Part shown: piece after piece, positions 11,601-23,200 of the stretch
How positions within the stretch are numbered: position 1 is the stretch's first letter
Layout: the number at the start of each line of letters is the position of its first letter
Assembly (NCBI GenBank): GCA_947172415.1
Contig: OX359189.1
Location: 84,501-148,500, forward strand
DNA from: Chondrosia reniformis
Lineage: Eukaryota; Porifera; Demospongiae; Chondrillida; Chondrillidae
DNA length: 64,000 nucleotides
Direction: 5' to 3'
Notes under the pieces: model-generated
Databases searched by the model: none
Seen by the model: the letters and a program-made list of their open reading frames with translations, nothing else
What the model was told of the DNA's origin: nothing
Made by a program: the position numbers and the translations under genes

Positions 11601-14600
11601 GTCATTTTAAAAACATTTCAGTTGATTTGTAAAGAATTTATTTTAATCTGTCTCTCCTTTCTCTGTCTGGCTTTAGCTAATAAAATGTAAATTGTTCCAT
11701 TTTGTTATTACTTGTGTTCGTAATGGTAGACCTTGGATGTCATAAATGATTACATTTGGAGAAAGTTTAAACACAATTTATTCCAATTGACTCATTTTCA
11801 TTTTACATATGATGTTGCCTGCCGTATGAGGTAGTTCTGTTGCTAAAGTGCCTTTTATATCTGTGTATTATACTCCAAGTGGGTGTGGTTCGCTGCCTTG
11901 TATATCTGTGTATTATGCTCCAAGTGGGTGTGGTCCGCTGCCTTGTATATCTGTGTATTATGCTCCAAGTGGGTGTGGTCCGCTGCCTTGTATATCTGTG
12001 TATTATGCTCCAAGTGGGTGTGGCTCGCTGCCTTTTATATCTGTATATTATACTCCAAGTGGGTGTGGCTCGCTGCCTTGTATATCTGTGTATTATGCTC
12101 CAAGTGGGTGTGGCTCGCTGCCTTGTATATCTGTGTATTATGCTCCAAGTGGGTGTGGCTCGCTGCCTTGTATATCTGTGTATTATGCTCCAAGTGGGTG
12201 TGGCTCGCTGCCTTTTATATCTGTGTATTATGCTCCAAGTGGGTGTGGTTCGCTGCCTTGTATATCTGTGTATTATACTCCAAGTGGGTGTGGCTCGCTG
12301 CCTTTTATATCTGTGTATTATGCTCCAAGTGGGTGTGGCTCGCTGCCTTGTATATCTGTGTATTATGCTCCAAGTGGGTGTGGCTCGCTGCCTTTTATAT
12401 CTGTGTATTATGCTCCAAGTGGGTGTGGTTCGCTGCCTTGTATATCTGTGTATTATACTCCAAGTGGGTGTGGCTCGCTGCCTTGTATATCTGTGTATTA
12501 TACTCCAAGTGGGTGTGGCTCGCTGCCTTGTATATCTGTGTATTATGCTCCAAGTGGGTGTGGCTCTGTCTCTTATTGCTTGTGGGCCATGGGAGTTGTA
12601 GTTATCATGTCCGTCCCGCATAATTCCTCTTACTTACAGTTGTATTGCATCAGTAGTGTAAACATATTTGTAGATAGACAACATTGCCAGTAGATCTCCC
12701 ACATGGCCCTTGTTGCCATAACAGCACCTCCCTTTGGAGTTAGGCCGTACACAACTGCTGTATCCTTTAGATATGATTATGTACATTATGTACTTATGTA
12801 GGAAAACATTTGAGTGTACAAGGTGTCGCTTTTTAAGGAAAGTTTTAAACACTGAAATATAAAGTAAACTCAAAAAGGATGATTGTTTCCGGTGATTGGA
12901 CAAGTTTTAGTTCTTAAACCAGCTGAAGTGATATCAGTAGATTAAAATGTCAATCTTTGGCCTGCAGGATAGTTCACATTCCTGGGTTTCTGATGAAATG
13001 GAGCTTTTCCTTCCTCTTTCCTTGTGTGTATTAATTGGATTCCTGTGGTCTGCATATCCTTATGCAAATTAAATGGTTGTGGTTTGTCAGATGTTAGATG
13101 AACAGACTGAAGCCATAGCAGAGTACTCTCCCTACCTACTCCATTGCCAGTTGATATGTATTACGTGGGTGTACTCTACCTATATCAGCTGATGCTAGTT
13201 CCAAGTAATCATGGCATGTCTCTTGTCTCCCTACAGCTGATGGATCTGTCAGTATTGTCCACACAGAGGATAATGATGATGCTCTTCTTGATGAAGTGCT
13301 GAAGGAATTAGAGGGTCTTACTCCTGGGATACAGGTACTGAACAGGACCAGTAAAGTGTGTGTAGTGTGTTAGTGTTTGTCTGTCACTCTGCAGCTCAAT
13401 CTTGGCCCTTCTCCAGAGGACAGTCCTGTACCGAGTAGAAAGAGCACAGGAGAGACATTGCAGGGGAGCCTGCAGGAGCCTGTGCTTCGGAGGAACACAA
13501 GACTCAGAAAGCAGGTCAGTGTTAATGAGCGTGGGTCAGTTGGGAATAACCTTTTTTTGTAATGAAGTTGAAAGTAACAATTTTACACTAATATCAATAA
13601 TTAAATCAAATTATAATTTAATTTAATTTCCATGTTATAGGATCGCATTGAGAGTGTTAGACAGTCAATATTAACTCTAAATGGTAAGTGCTCGGGAATT
13701 GAGTACCTGCACAGCTGTAATATGCTGATCCTTGAACTTATTTGAGGTCTCCTTCAGCATGTCCGTACATATACGTACGTGTGTGTGTGTACAAACATTT
13801 GGGGGATTCTGGGAAGATGTAACTGGACAATGAGCCCGCCCACACACTAATATATCTCTAATAACAGATAAACGTAAATGTTTATTAATTGAATTAATTG
13901 TGAGGCTTCTTAAGCTGAATGCTCTTCCGAACCTGTCAGTTGGTCTGGTCGAGTGTGTTCCTACGTATTAGGAGTGTGTGCCTGACGATGAACCAGTGTA
14001 TTGGCAGTAGGCCATTGAGTTTGGCACTGAACTTCCACTTGTCATTCTACAGCCCCAACATCTCCTACAGAAGGAGTGTCCACCTGTTAGGTAGGACAAG
14101 CCTTGGGAAATGGTTTGATTAGATACACTAGACCTCTCAGATAGCTAACCCAGCTGTATATACGTATGTATGTATTTATATCAGAGGCTCACTGTCCCCT
14201 GAGGCCCCTCACTGCCCCCTGAGGCCCCTCACTGTCCCCTCACTGCCCCTCACTGTCCCCTGAGGCCCCTCACTGCCCCTCACTGTCCCCTGAGGCCCCT
14301 CACTGCCCCTCACTGCCCCTCACTGTCCCCTGAGGCCCCTCACTGTCCCCTCACTGCCCCTCACTGTCCCCTGAGGCCCCTCACTGTCCCCTGAGGCCCC
14401 TCACTGTCCCCTGAGGCCCCTCACTGCCCCTCACTGTCCCCTGAGGCCCCTCACTGTCCCCTGAGGCCCCTCACTGTCCCCTGAGGCCCCTCACTGTCCC
14501 CTGAGGCCCCTCACTGCCCCCTGAGGCCCCTCACTGCCCCCTGAGGCCCCTCACTGCCCCTCACTGCCCCTCACTGATCTTTAGGTGGCTACCAAGAACT

Positions 14601-17600
14601 AATTTTACCTGCTTCCTTATTAAGAAGGTGTAGGGATGGTTGAATACTGTCTGAATCCATTTGACCAACTACTTTCATCATATGATATACAACAGAAGCC
14701 TTCATTTCAGTATGAGAGATCTTGTGATTTTGAACATCAAAGTTTGTAAACAGACTTGTTGAAAACGGTCACTCGTTCTCTTTCACTCTGGTTGTTTTGA
14801 ACAGCTTATGAGTCACATTCCCATTTCCAAATTTCAGATGCTGAAAGTTCAGAATTGGATCAACTTCTTGGGGAACTATGGGCTATAGAAAAGGACTTGT
14901 TAGCTGAAGATGGCCTCACTTCCTCAACAGAAGGTACACACTATAGACCATAGATTGTATTTGGCAAGTAGTAACGTAGTATACCGCCCCCGCAGGAGGA
15001 GACAGTGTTCCACACTCTGTGACACAGGGAGATAAAAAGCCAGTCTATACAGATGATTTTGCTGATGTGATGAAGGGCTTATCTTCAGGAAGTGCTATGA
15101 TACCAGACTACACACAGTTTGTCAAACACGATGCAATGCCTAATAAGAAGGAGGACAGCCCTGCTCCCTCAGAAGCCAGTATCGCATCATCAACACCTGT
15201 CATGTCTGGTGCAACTGTTGACATTCGCAAGTCTCCTGACAGAGCATCCGTTGTTGGACCCTCTGCTGTGAGTGCTCGCTGCTCACCTCACCCTCCTGTA
15301 TGTACCATCTACCCTACCCTCCTGTATGTACCATCTACCCTACCCTCCTGTATGTACCATCTACCCTGCCCTCCTGTATGTACCATCTACCCTACCCTCC
15401 TGTATGTACCATCTACCCTGCCCTCCTGTATGTACCATCTACCCTGCCCTCCTGTATGTACCATCTACCCTCCCCTCCTGTATGTACCATCTACCCTGCC
15501 CTCCTGTATGTACCATCTACAGGAGGAGTTAAAGAGGCAATTGGAAAAGTTTGTTTTAGATGTGCAGAATGACGATTCACTTTCACATGTAAGTACAGTA
15601 GCTGTGTCAGGTAGCCTGGTCACCTCTAACCTTTGAACTCTATACTCTAGGAGGAAAAAAATGAAAAGATTAAAATGGAGAAGATGCGGATTGCAATGCA
15701 AAAGATGAAGAGAGCCCGGACACAGCAGCTGATCATAAAGGCAGTAAATGCAGATGGGAGCACAAAGATGGCCGTGGTAGATGACTCTATGACGGTCTGG
15801 GATGTGTGTCTGTTACTAGTGGATAAAAACAGGACTCAACTCGGTCCCAACTGGACACTGATGGAGCGGATCCCCTCCCTCCATCTTGGTCAGTAGCACT
15901 TGGCACATACGTACCACAAGTGTTTTAGTGTCCTCTCATACACATACCTTCAGAGAGAACACTGGAGGATAATGAGAATATAGTATCTGCTCTTGCCCAT
16001 TGGCCAAAGGGACCCAGCGAGAATCAGATCTTCTTTCGCAACAACCCGGACAAGTATCTCTTGTTGCAGAGGCCGCAGGTAATGGCTGGCTCGATGAGCT
16101 TGGTGTTGTACGTGTTTATCAATCTCTCTTGCATCACCACAGCTGTTCATGCCATTGAATCACTTGTATGCCGCTGGCAGTCAGGCCAAAGCTAGTGAAA
16201 TATTCTCTGAAGAAAAGAAGAAGAAAATGCTATTAAAAGTTAGTTTTAATGACAACATTTGGAAGAGAGACTGTATTTATTAGACTTTGTTTTGTCCCAG
16301 GAATTGTTCCAGGACAGCAACTTGCCTCAGGTAGAAGGGGAGATATTCTGGAAGGTGGGCAAAGGAAAGTGGAAGAAGGGACTCTTCACCGTCAGAGCTT
16401 CAGGACTGTACATCTCAAAGAGTGGAAAATCTTTGGTGAGCGTCTCATACTAAATGTTTCTTAATGATGGTGTGGATTTCGTACTTGAATTAGGCAATTG
16501 TAACTATACATACACATATTTGAACTCCCAGACTCTTGGCTCTGTGTTTATTAGTTTGAAAGACTATAGCTAATCTGATACCTTTGCAGGCCTCTCGAGA
16601 TGTGGCTCGAGTTATTGAGTGGAGTGCAGTGAGGATCTACTATAGCAAGAACTACACACGGTCCCACAGGGCTCCCCTCCAGCACTGCATCTCTCTAGTG
16701 GTAAGTCACATGACTCTATTTCCCGACTAGTCTGCACTGCTGGACTCTCTGCACTCACGCAGCCAAACGGCCACCTCCATGCTGTGGAGAAGAAGCTGAT
16801 CCACTTGAGTATATCCAACAATAAGAGAGAATGGATTGTTTGGGATGCAGCCATCAAGATGTCAAAGGTGGGTGTGTCTCTGTGGGCGTGTCTCTGTGGG
16901 TGTGGCTGTAGGGTGTATACATTAACTTACATGTGATTGTCTTTAGTTTGGAAAGAAACTGTTGGAAAATTATGAAGATCGTAAACGGGAGATGCCTTGG
17001 TTGGAACTTGAAGAGGAAAGTCTTGACAAGGACTCTCCGGATGGTGTGGGCAAGTCTGACTTGACACCGTACTCTCACGTTGACCTGGTGACTGCCAATG
17101 AGATAGAAGCAGTGGTGAGCACCCAGTTCAACACTCTATTCCTTCCCAGCCGCCAATTCTCTCTACCCTCTCCCTTAGCATGGAGCTACTCTGAGAATGA
17201 AGAAAGGGGTCTCGCTGGAGCCTTCCACCTCTCCCTATGCCAGCTTGAGAACCAGTCCAAAGAACAGCCGGAGCAACCTCCCTGGTGTCGGCTCCAAGAC
17301 GAGCAGACCTCTAACAACAGGTGAGTGCATCTCCAGTGTCCTCTCCCTCTCAGTGAAACACTTGTGGTTTGCCTATCCTAGATGGTCACTCCTTTGAACC
17401 TCCAAAACAGAGCAAGCCCAGACCAGTCAACAAACTGGCAAAAGCATTCGGAGGAGCATGGGAGGCTGGAAAGCTTGTGGAGCAGGTTTGTCTGGCCCAT
17501 ATCTGCCACACCCTCACTGCCACACCCTCACTGCCACACCCTCACTGCCACACCTCTTCACATGTGTACACATCACTTGGCTGTAGATGGGAGATGGCGG

Positions 17601-18006
17601 AGATCAGGTGGATGGAAGTGGAAGTAGACATGGCTCCACTTCAGATCCTTTCATTGAAGAGAAATCTGGCATGTTTACACTGAAGCGAAACAAAGAAAAG
17701 AATTCTAGCAAACAACAATCAGGTACACACCCACTTGTGTCAGGTACACGTATAGCTAGCTCTGGTACTGATGTGATGTGTGTAGACTCTTCTGGTTCGG
17801 ACAGTCCCCTCTCCAAGAGACATAACAGCTTCAACAGGACTAGCAGTGTGAGCAGTCAATGCAGGCCATCACGACAAAGTAGCAGTAGTAACAACAGTGG
17901 ATCTCCCCCCAGCTCACGACAGGGAATACAAAATGGCTCCCCTGAATGTCCTATGGATGTCAGTCAGAAGAGGCTTTCAATTGCCAGCACTCACACACCA
18001 GTGTAA
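8639..18006 (+). CDS. MRL-family adaptor (RIAM / lamellipodin / MIG-10) with N-terminal polyproline
   Basis: The first exon (8639-10070) starts MPPPPPP, has a WH2-like or actin-binding-like helix [12 protein letters not shown], a long proline-rich region with about 15 copies of PPPPPVSGV, and an acidic end EELEDEEFS before donor GTGAGT. After a 3.2-kb intron come [17 protein letters not shown] (exon at 13237), [14 protein letters not shown], and [19 protein letters not shown] (about 14839), which resembles the talin-binding helix of RIAM. A coiled segment [15 protein letters not shown] leads into the RA domain ([20 protein letters not shown]) and the PH domain ([57 protein letters not shown]). 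The C-terminus is Ser-rich and ends at 18006. MRL proteins link Ras/Rap GTPases and phosphoinositides to talin and Ena/VASP, driving integrin activation and lamellipodia. The RA-PH assignment is firm. The join of the first exon is supported only by phase and similar acidity. Confidence 0.85.
9250..9675 (+). repeat. 27-bp coding minisatellite (PPPPPVSGV repeat)
   Basis: About 15 tandem copies of a 27-bp unit containing CCACCGCCCGTATCAGGAGT, each encoding PPPPPVSGV, with variants such as ISGV, VSGG and PPLPVSG. It is in frame in the MRL gene. Such runs bind profilin or SH3/WW domains. Confidence 0.92.
10071..13236 (+). other. Large first intron of the MRL gene
   Basis: The 3.2-kb stretch from donor C|GTGAGT at 10071 to the acceptor CTACAG before 13237 holds three copies of a roughly 35-bp repeat (10165-10265, with CATTGTCCTAGGCTAGGG), a short GTGGG run near 10880-10902, and the 45-bp minisatellite. 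I found no other convincing coding exon. Confidence 0.6.
11836..12566. repeat. 45-bp minisatellite in MRL intron 1
   Basis: About 16 copies of a 45-bp unit containing GCTCCAAGTGGGTGTGG and TATATCTGTGTATTAT. The unit is a multiple of three, so both strands show long open frames in several registers; these are not genes. Confidence 0.95.
14184..14577. repeat. Minisatellite in an MRL intron (10/20-bp units)
   Basis: Array of CCTCACTGTCCCCTGAGGCC and a shorter unit CCTCACTGCC in mixed order, inside the intron between the exon ending LTLN and the talin-binding-like exon at about 14839. Confidence 0.92.
15290..15530 (+). repeat. 26-bp minisatellite ending in the 3' splice site of an MRL intron
   Basis: About nine copies of a 26-bp unit containing TGTATGTACCATCTACCCT. 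The final copy ends CATCTACAG and is followed directly by the exon [10 protein letters not shown]. The reading frame is open from the exon before (ending VVGPSA, donor GTGAGT at about 15269) through the whole array into the exon after, so a retained intron would also be translated. Confidence 0.9.
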
Positions 18007-18231
18007 CATACTTCACTTGTGTGTGACAGTGTAATTTATACACTTGAATGAACAAATTGTTTTATATTATTATTATTATCATATAAGTGTTTGTATACAA
18101 AACTGTTCTTTATTGTAACATTATGTACGTATTTATGCAAAGGTGAGGATTTGTATATTTAATTTTTTCATGAAAAAAAGTTTACAGACAAATTATATCG
18201 ATCGATAAATATTATCGATTTGTAAACAAAT
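18007..18231. other. Spacer MRL / UPRT with TATCGAT palindromes
   Basis: AT-rich 3' UTR and promoter. Just upstream of the UPRT start lies TATCGATCGATAAATATTAT followed by CGATT; overlapping TATCGATA-type sites resemble the DRE promoter element known in flies. Whether it functions here is unknown. Confidence 0.4.
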
Positions 18232-19264
18232 ATGTCTTCCAGTAGTCTCTCTACCTCTTCACTCGATTCGTCTCCTGTCAAGAGCGACTCGGAAGGTGAC
18301 CTTCAAGGCTTGGATCTGCGAAGTCAGTTTAGCAACTTGAAAGTTATGGATACTAATCCCAATATCAAATCTTTGCAAACCACCATCCGTGACAAGTAAG
18401 AATTATATTTGCGCTCATTTTGAGCAAATTCCGCATGTTATTCCCAGCCGTACTACACCTTTAGGACGACCTCAAGAGGAGATTTCGTGTTTTCAACGGA
18501 CAGGCTGGTTAGTCGAGGCGACTGTGTGTAAATGAGTGTGATTGTATTCGCCTTTTTAAGATTCGTCTCGTGATGGAAGAGGCTCTGAACTGTCTGCCAT
18601 ATAAGGAAGTGACTGTCACTACTCCAACCGGATACACTTACCAGGGATACTCGTTTGAGCATATGAACTGTGGAGTGAGCATCATTAGGAGTGGTTCGTT
18701 TTGCTCAACCATGTTGCGTCACCACCTTGCACTAATGTATTGATTGGTATATCTACAGGTGAAGCAATGGAAAGAGAGTTGCGCAAGAATTGTAGAAGCA
18801 TGCGTATAGGAAAAATTCTAATTCGTACAGACAAAACCTCAAAGGAGCCGACAGTGTATTATGCAAGGTTCCCTCCAGAGATAGAAAAGAGAAACATTTT
18901 GCTGATGTATCCAATCTTGGGTTAGCTAACTTGCAGTCTCACACACCCAGACCCGTTGGTGGGCTGTAATGTCTGGCTGCGTGATACACATTCCCTGTTT
19001 ACAGAAACGGGTAAAACTGTTACGGCAGCAATACAAGTCTTAAAGGATCATGGGGTCTCGGAGAACAAGGTATTTTTAATCAATCTCTTTTCCACACCTC
19101 AAGGTAGGTAAGCAGACACATTACCATATATGGAATTCGAGTGTGTCCTTTTTGAAGGTATCAAGTCAGTTTTGAAGAACTTTCCAGATGTCACTCTTCT
19201 CACAAGTGAAATACATGACTTTTGCCCAACACACTTTGGTGACTGGTATTTTGGGTCTGACTAG
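18232..19264 (+). CDS. UPRT: Uracil phosphoribosyltransferase homologue
   Basis: Exon 1 starts MSSSSLSTSSLDSS and ends SLQTTIRDK. Further exons give TTSRGDFVFSTDRL, LPYKEVTVTTPTGYTYQGY, NCGVSIIRSGEAMERELRKN, RIGKILIRTDKTSKEP, TVYYARFPPEIEKRNILLMY, ETGKTVTAAIQVLKDHGV, FLINLFSTPQGIKSVLKNFP and the C-terminus CPTHFGDWYFGSD with stop TAG at 19262-19264. This is the animal UPRT layout. In bacteria and protists the family converts uracil and PRPP to UMP. The human protein has lost uracil binding, and this homologue has the animal-type SGEAMER segment, so enzyme activity cannot be assumed. The N-terminal Ser-rich part is low complexity. About six short exons, all in frame. Confidence 0.9.
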
Positions 19265-19562
19265 TGCTGATACGACAATCTCCACTCAAGGATCACTTTG
19301 CTACACGTTTCACATTCCGTCAAATGTTTACTCAAACAAGATTTCTATTCTTACTCCAATCAACCAAGATTGAAGTAATTTTATTCACTTTGTATCAACT
19401 ACAGATTTCCTTAAATGTTTTATCAAACACCCTGAATTTCAATGAAATCACTAACACTGTAAGCACACTAGTATGAGTGTAAAGCACTTAGACCTTTAAA
19501 CTCTAATAATTTGTCAACTATTGAACAATTCTAGAAGATTAATGGGGTATTGAATTAGAGAG
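19265..19562. other. Convergent spacer UPRT / SH3BGRL
   Basis: AT-rich 3' UTRs of two convergent genes; no other feature seen. Confidence 0.5.
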
Positions 19563-20138
19563 TTACAACTTCAGAAATTCATCCAATGTCTCATTCTCAC
19601 ATGCATCATCAAAAGCCTTGAAGTCCTACATTCAATGTATACACAAAAGAGAAGAATTACACACTGCTACTAGCGTATATTTAACAATGGAAGGAAACTA
19701 ATTATAATAGAATAAATACTCAACAGCCACTCCATATATGGTCATTGTGAACTACATGTACCACACGCTAAATATGATCACTACATCTCGCACGCCGCGC
19801 CTAAACCTGTTGCGACCTACCCCGAGGTACACGTCGCCTTTAGCCAGTTGCGGAGGGAGTGCCCCGTCATCGCCTGCCAATTCTCTCATCTTCTTTTTAT
19901 CAGCCTCAGATGCAGTAATGTCCACTTTGACTAGTTCCACTCCTTCCTTTGGTCCGAGGACGCACTCGATACGTTGTTGTTGCTTCTTCGTCTGCAGACC
20001 AGCAAATGAAAATATGTAAAAACATGTAATCGATCAGTCTTAATTAAATATCGCTTTGCTTATAAATATATATTAAATGAGTCCTACCTCCAAGTTTCCA
20101 GTTACAGATGCATAAAAGTAGGTTATTTGGGCAGACAT
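19563..20138 (-). CDS. SH3BGRL-like small thioredoxin-fold protein
   Basis: Three exons. Exon 1 (20138-20088) MSAQITYFYASVTGNLE; exon 2 (19991-19821) starts TKKQQQRIECVLGPKEG and ends LPPQLAKGDVYLG; exon 3 (19625-19563) DFKAFDDACENETLDEFLKL then TAA. The total is about 94 residues. Start, length and the motifs (short beta strand, basic KKKQQ-type helix, PPQ before a strand, GDFxxFDxA) match SH3BGRL/SH3BGRL3, glutaredoxin-like proteins without the catalytic CxxC; no Cys pair is present here either. The cellular role is poorly known. The start codon is 101 bp from that of CUL5 on the other strand, so the two probably share a promoter. Confidence 0.9.
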
Positions 20139-20239
20139 GTCGAAGATGCTTGGGACCAAACGTAAACTGGAAAAGTTGAATATGGAGTGAATCCCTGACA
20201 ATTTCCTAGAGGGTTGGGTCGGCAGTAATTACTGGCAAT
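20139..20239. promoter_or_regulatory. Bidirectional spacer SH3BGRL / CUL5
   Basis: 101 bp between divergent start codons. An upstream ATG at 20145 opens a short frame (MLGTKRKLEKLNME) before the CUL5 start; it is not in frame with CUL5. No defined promoter motif was recognised. Confidence 0.45.
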
Positions 20240-23200
20240 ATGCTAAAAGGTAGTGGATCTCAAACGTTGTTCAAAGATAAGTGGCCTCTGATGAGACCGG
20301 TAGTCTTGAAACTCATCAAGCAAGAGCAGGTCACCAGAGAAGAGTGGCAGGACCTCTTTTGGTGAGTCCAAGCTAGCCCGTGTGCTGTCAAGCAGTTGGT
20401 GAGAGGAGTCATCCTGTCTGTGTAGGGACGTCCACTCGGTGTCCAGTTGGGACGAGAAGGGCCCCACCAAAATACAGCATTCACTAGAAACTGAAATAGT
20501 CAATTTCGTCAAGGGAGCCAAAACGGTGAGTAGTTAGTTCAATCTTTAGCTCATTCTCAGCTGTCGTTCGTGTTGCTGTAGCGCGTCATGGAACACGAGG
20601 AGGACTCTGTGTTACTGAAGGCATACATTTCCGAGTGGACAAAGTACTTTACCCAGTGTTCCTTCCTGCCAATGCCTTTCCAAGCCATGGAGACTGCCAC
20701 TGGTAACACCAAGGTGAACAAGAAGAACCCGGAGGGGAACAGAGTGTACCTGGTGAGGCCGGCGATGCTTGTCTTGTCGCATTACGTGTGCAGACCTTGT
20801 ACCTCCTTGTGCACAGATGATGCTGCATGTCTGGAACACCCACATCTTCACAGACATACGGCATCGTCTGCAGTTGGCTGCCATCAACCTCTTGGAGGCA
20901 GAGAGAAACGGAGAAGTGTTTGACTCTCAACTTGTGGTTGGCGTCAGGGAGTCATATGGTGAGTCACATGACAGTCATGTGATATTTATAAAGTTTATTA
21001 ATATTTTCAATTTTAGTAAACCTTAGCCCGGATGTTCAAAGCAAGTTAAAGATTTACACTGATAATTTTGAGAAGGCCTACATTGAGAGTGCACGTGAAT
21101 ATTACCAGTCTAAAGCCTCGGCATACCTGACAGAGAATGGCATTGTCAACTACATGAAATACGTAGGTTGTGGCTGCTCATTGTTCAGTCATGTATCTCA
21201 GCATTGCCTTGTCTGCTGTCACAGGCCGACATGAAGCTACAGGAAGAGGAGAAGAGAGCTCGCAAGTATCTAGAGACCAGGAAGGGCTGCTCTTCCGTGT
21301 TAAAGGTACACCTCAACTTCTCCCATGTAGCCTGCTGCCATCCCTTCCGTCCTCCCGGTCCACCTGTAGCTGACGGATGCACTGGTAGAGGTACTAGTCT
21401 CTGCTCATCAGGGCCTCATGGCTGGCGTCTGTGCCAAACTTATCTCCCAGAATGAAATTGAAAGTAAATTCCAATTTTTAGATTTGGTTTCCATGGTAAC
21501 ACTAGGAATTTATGTCTGTAGAGTTGAGGTGGATGCACAACCTCTTGCGTCGCATTAGCGAAGGTGTTCAACCGATGTTGCAACACTTGGAGGAGTTTAT
21601 TATCCAAACTGGAATAGATGACATGAAGGCATGTGCTGATGTCATCCTCACTGACTCGGAGAAGTACATGGAAGAGCTTCTAAAGTTGTTTGACAGATTT
21701 AGCAATCTAGTGAAAGATGCATTCACTGACGATCCTCAGTTTCTCACTGCCAGAGATAAGGTTTGGATAACTTTATATATCCTCATGTCAGATTGGTAAA
21801 ACTTTATATATTGTGTCTGTTTTTCCAGGCTTTCAAGAATGTTGTAAATGATACAAGTTTGTTCAAACTGGACTTGCCAGCTTCCAAAAAAGGAAGTATG
21901 GCCTCATCAAGAACACAGGCTGAATCTAAGTGCCCGGAGCTATTGGCCAACTATTGTGACCTCTTATTACGCAAGAGCCCTTACAATAAAAAGCTTACAT
22001 CAGAAGAAGTAGAGATGAGGCTAAAGCAAGTAGTGAGTAAAACCCTATTTATTAGCTAATTATCTGTACCACTGTGTTGCATGTCTGTTGTAGCTTTTGG
22101 TGCTAAAGTATGTTCAGAATAAAGATGTCTTTATGCGCTATTACAAGACGCATCTAACAAGGAGACTTATTCTTGAGACATCTGCAGACAGTGAGAAGGA
22201 GGAGGCGATGGTGGAGTGGCTGCGAGAGGTCGGAATGCCGGCAGAGTACATCAACAAGCTAGCCCGAATGTTTCAGGACATCAAAGTCAGTGAAGATCTG
22301 AACAGACAGTTCAAGGACCAGCATAAGGACTCGGCAATGTCTGGTAAGTCCACCCGAGGTCTCTTCTGTCAACTTGTTCATTTCTGTTACAACTGTACAG
22401 ATATCCTCTTCCAACTGTACAGATATCCTCTTCCAACTGTACAGATATCCTCTTCCAACTGTACAGATATCCTCTTCCAACTGTACAGATATCCTCTTCC
22501 AACTGTACAGATATCCTCAACATAAAGGTACTGAACTCGGGATCCTGGGCCAGGAGCTCAGAAAGGGTCCCAGTGTCGTTGCCATGGGAACTAGATGACT
22601 TTATCCCTGATGTGGAGGACTTTTACAAAAAGAAGCATTGTGGCAGGAAACTCACGTGGCACCACCTCATGTCCAATGGAGTGGTGGGTGCTAGGAACTG
22701 CTAACTGCTCTCCACTTATGTACATACTTGTGGTTGTCCATAGATAACATTTCAGAACAGTACAGGGAGATTTGACCTCGAGGTGACTGCCTTTCAGATG
22801 GCCGTGATGTTTGCCTGGAACCAGAGATCAGAGGACAGATTGTCCTTTGAAGATCTACGTCTTGCCACCAATCTACCTGAACCAGAACTTAAAAGGACGC
22901 TGTGGGTGAGAATGGGCACGGAATAATCACTTTCTCTTCACATCTCATCCTCGTTCCTCATACAACGTTTACGTATGTGTGTGTTTGCAGTCACTGGTAG
23001 CCTTTCCCAAAATGAAGCGCCAAGTGCTCTTGATGGAGCCCGTAGCCGTGTCTGCAAAGGACTTGAGTACCGACACTTCCTTTTGGGTCAATCAAGACTT
23101 TTGCCTAATGTGAGTTCTCCTATTCAGTGACCTATGTAGGATGCCCATATATGGATGTGTTTTGTAGAAAAGCTGGGAAAGTACAGAAGAGAGGAAAAAT

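Noticed and set aside
11803-12693. Four overlapping frames of about 250-280 codons
   Set aside because: All arise from the 45-bp minisatellite in MRL intron 1; none has a sensible start or homology.
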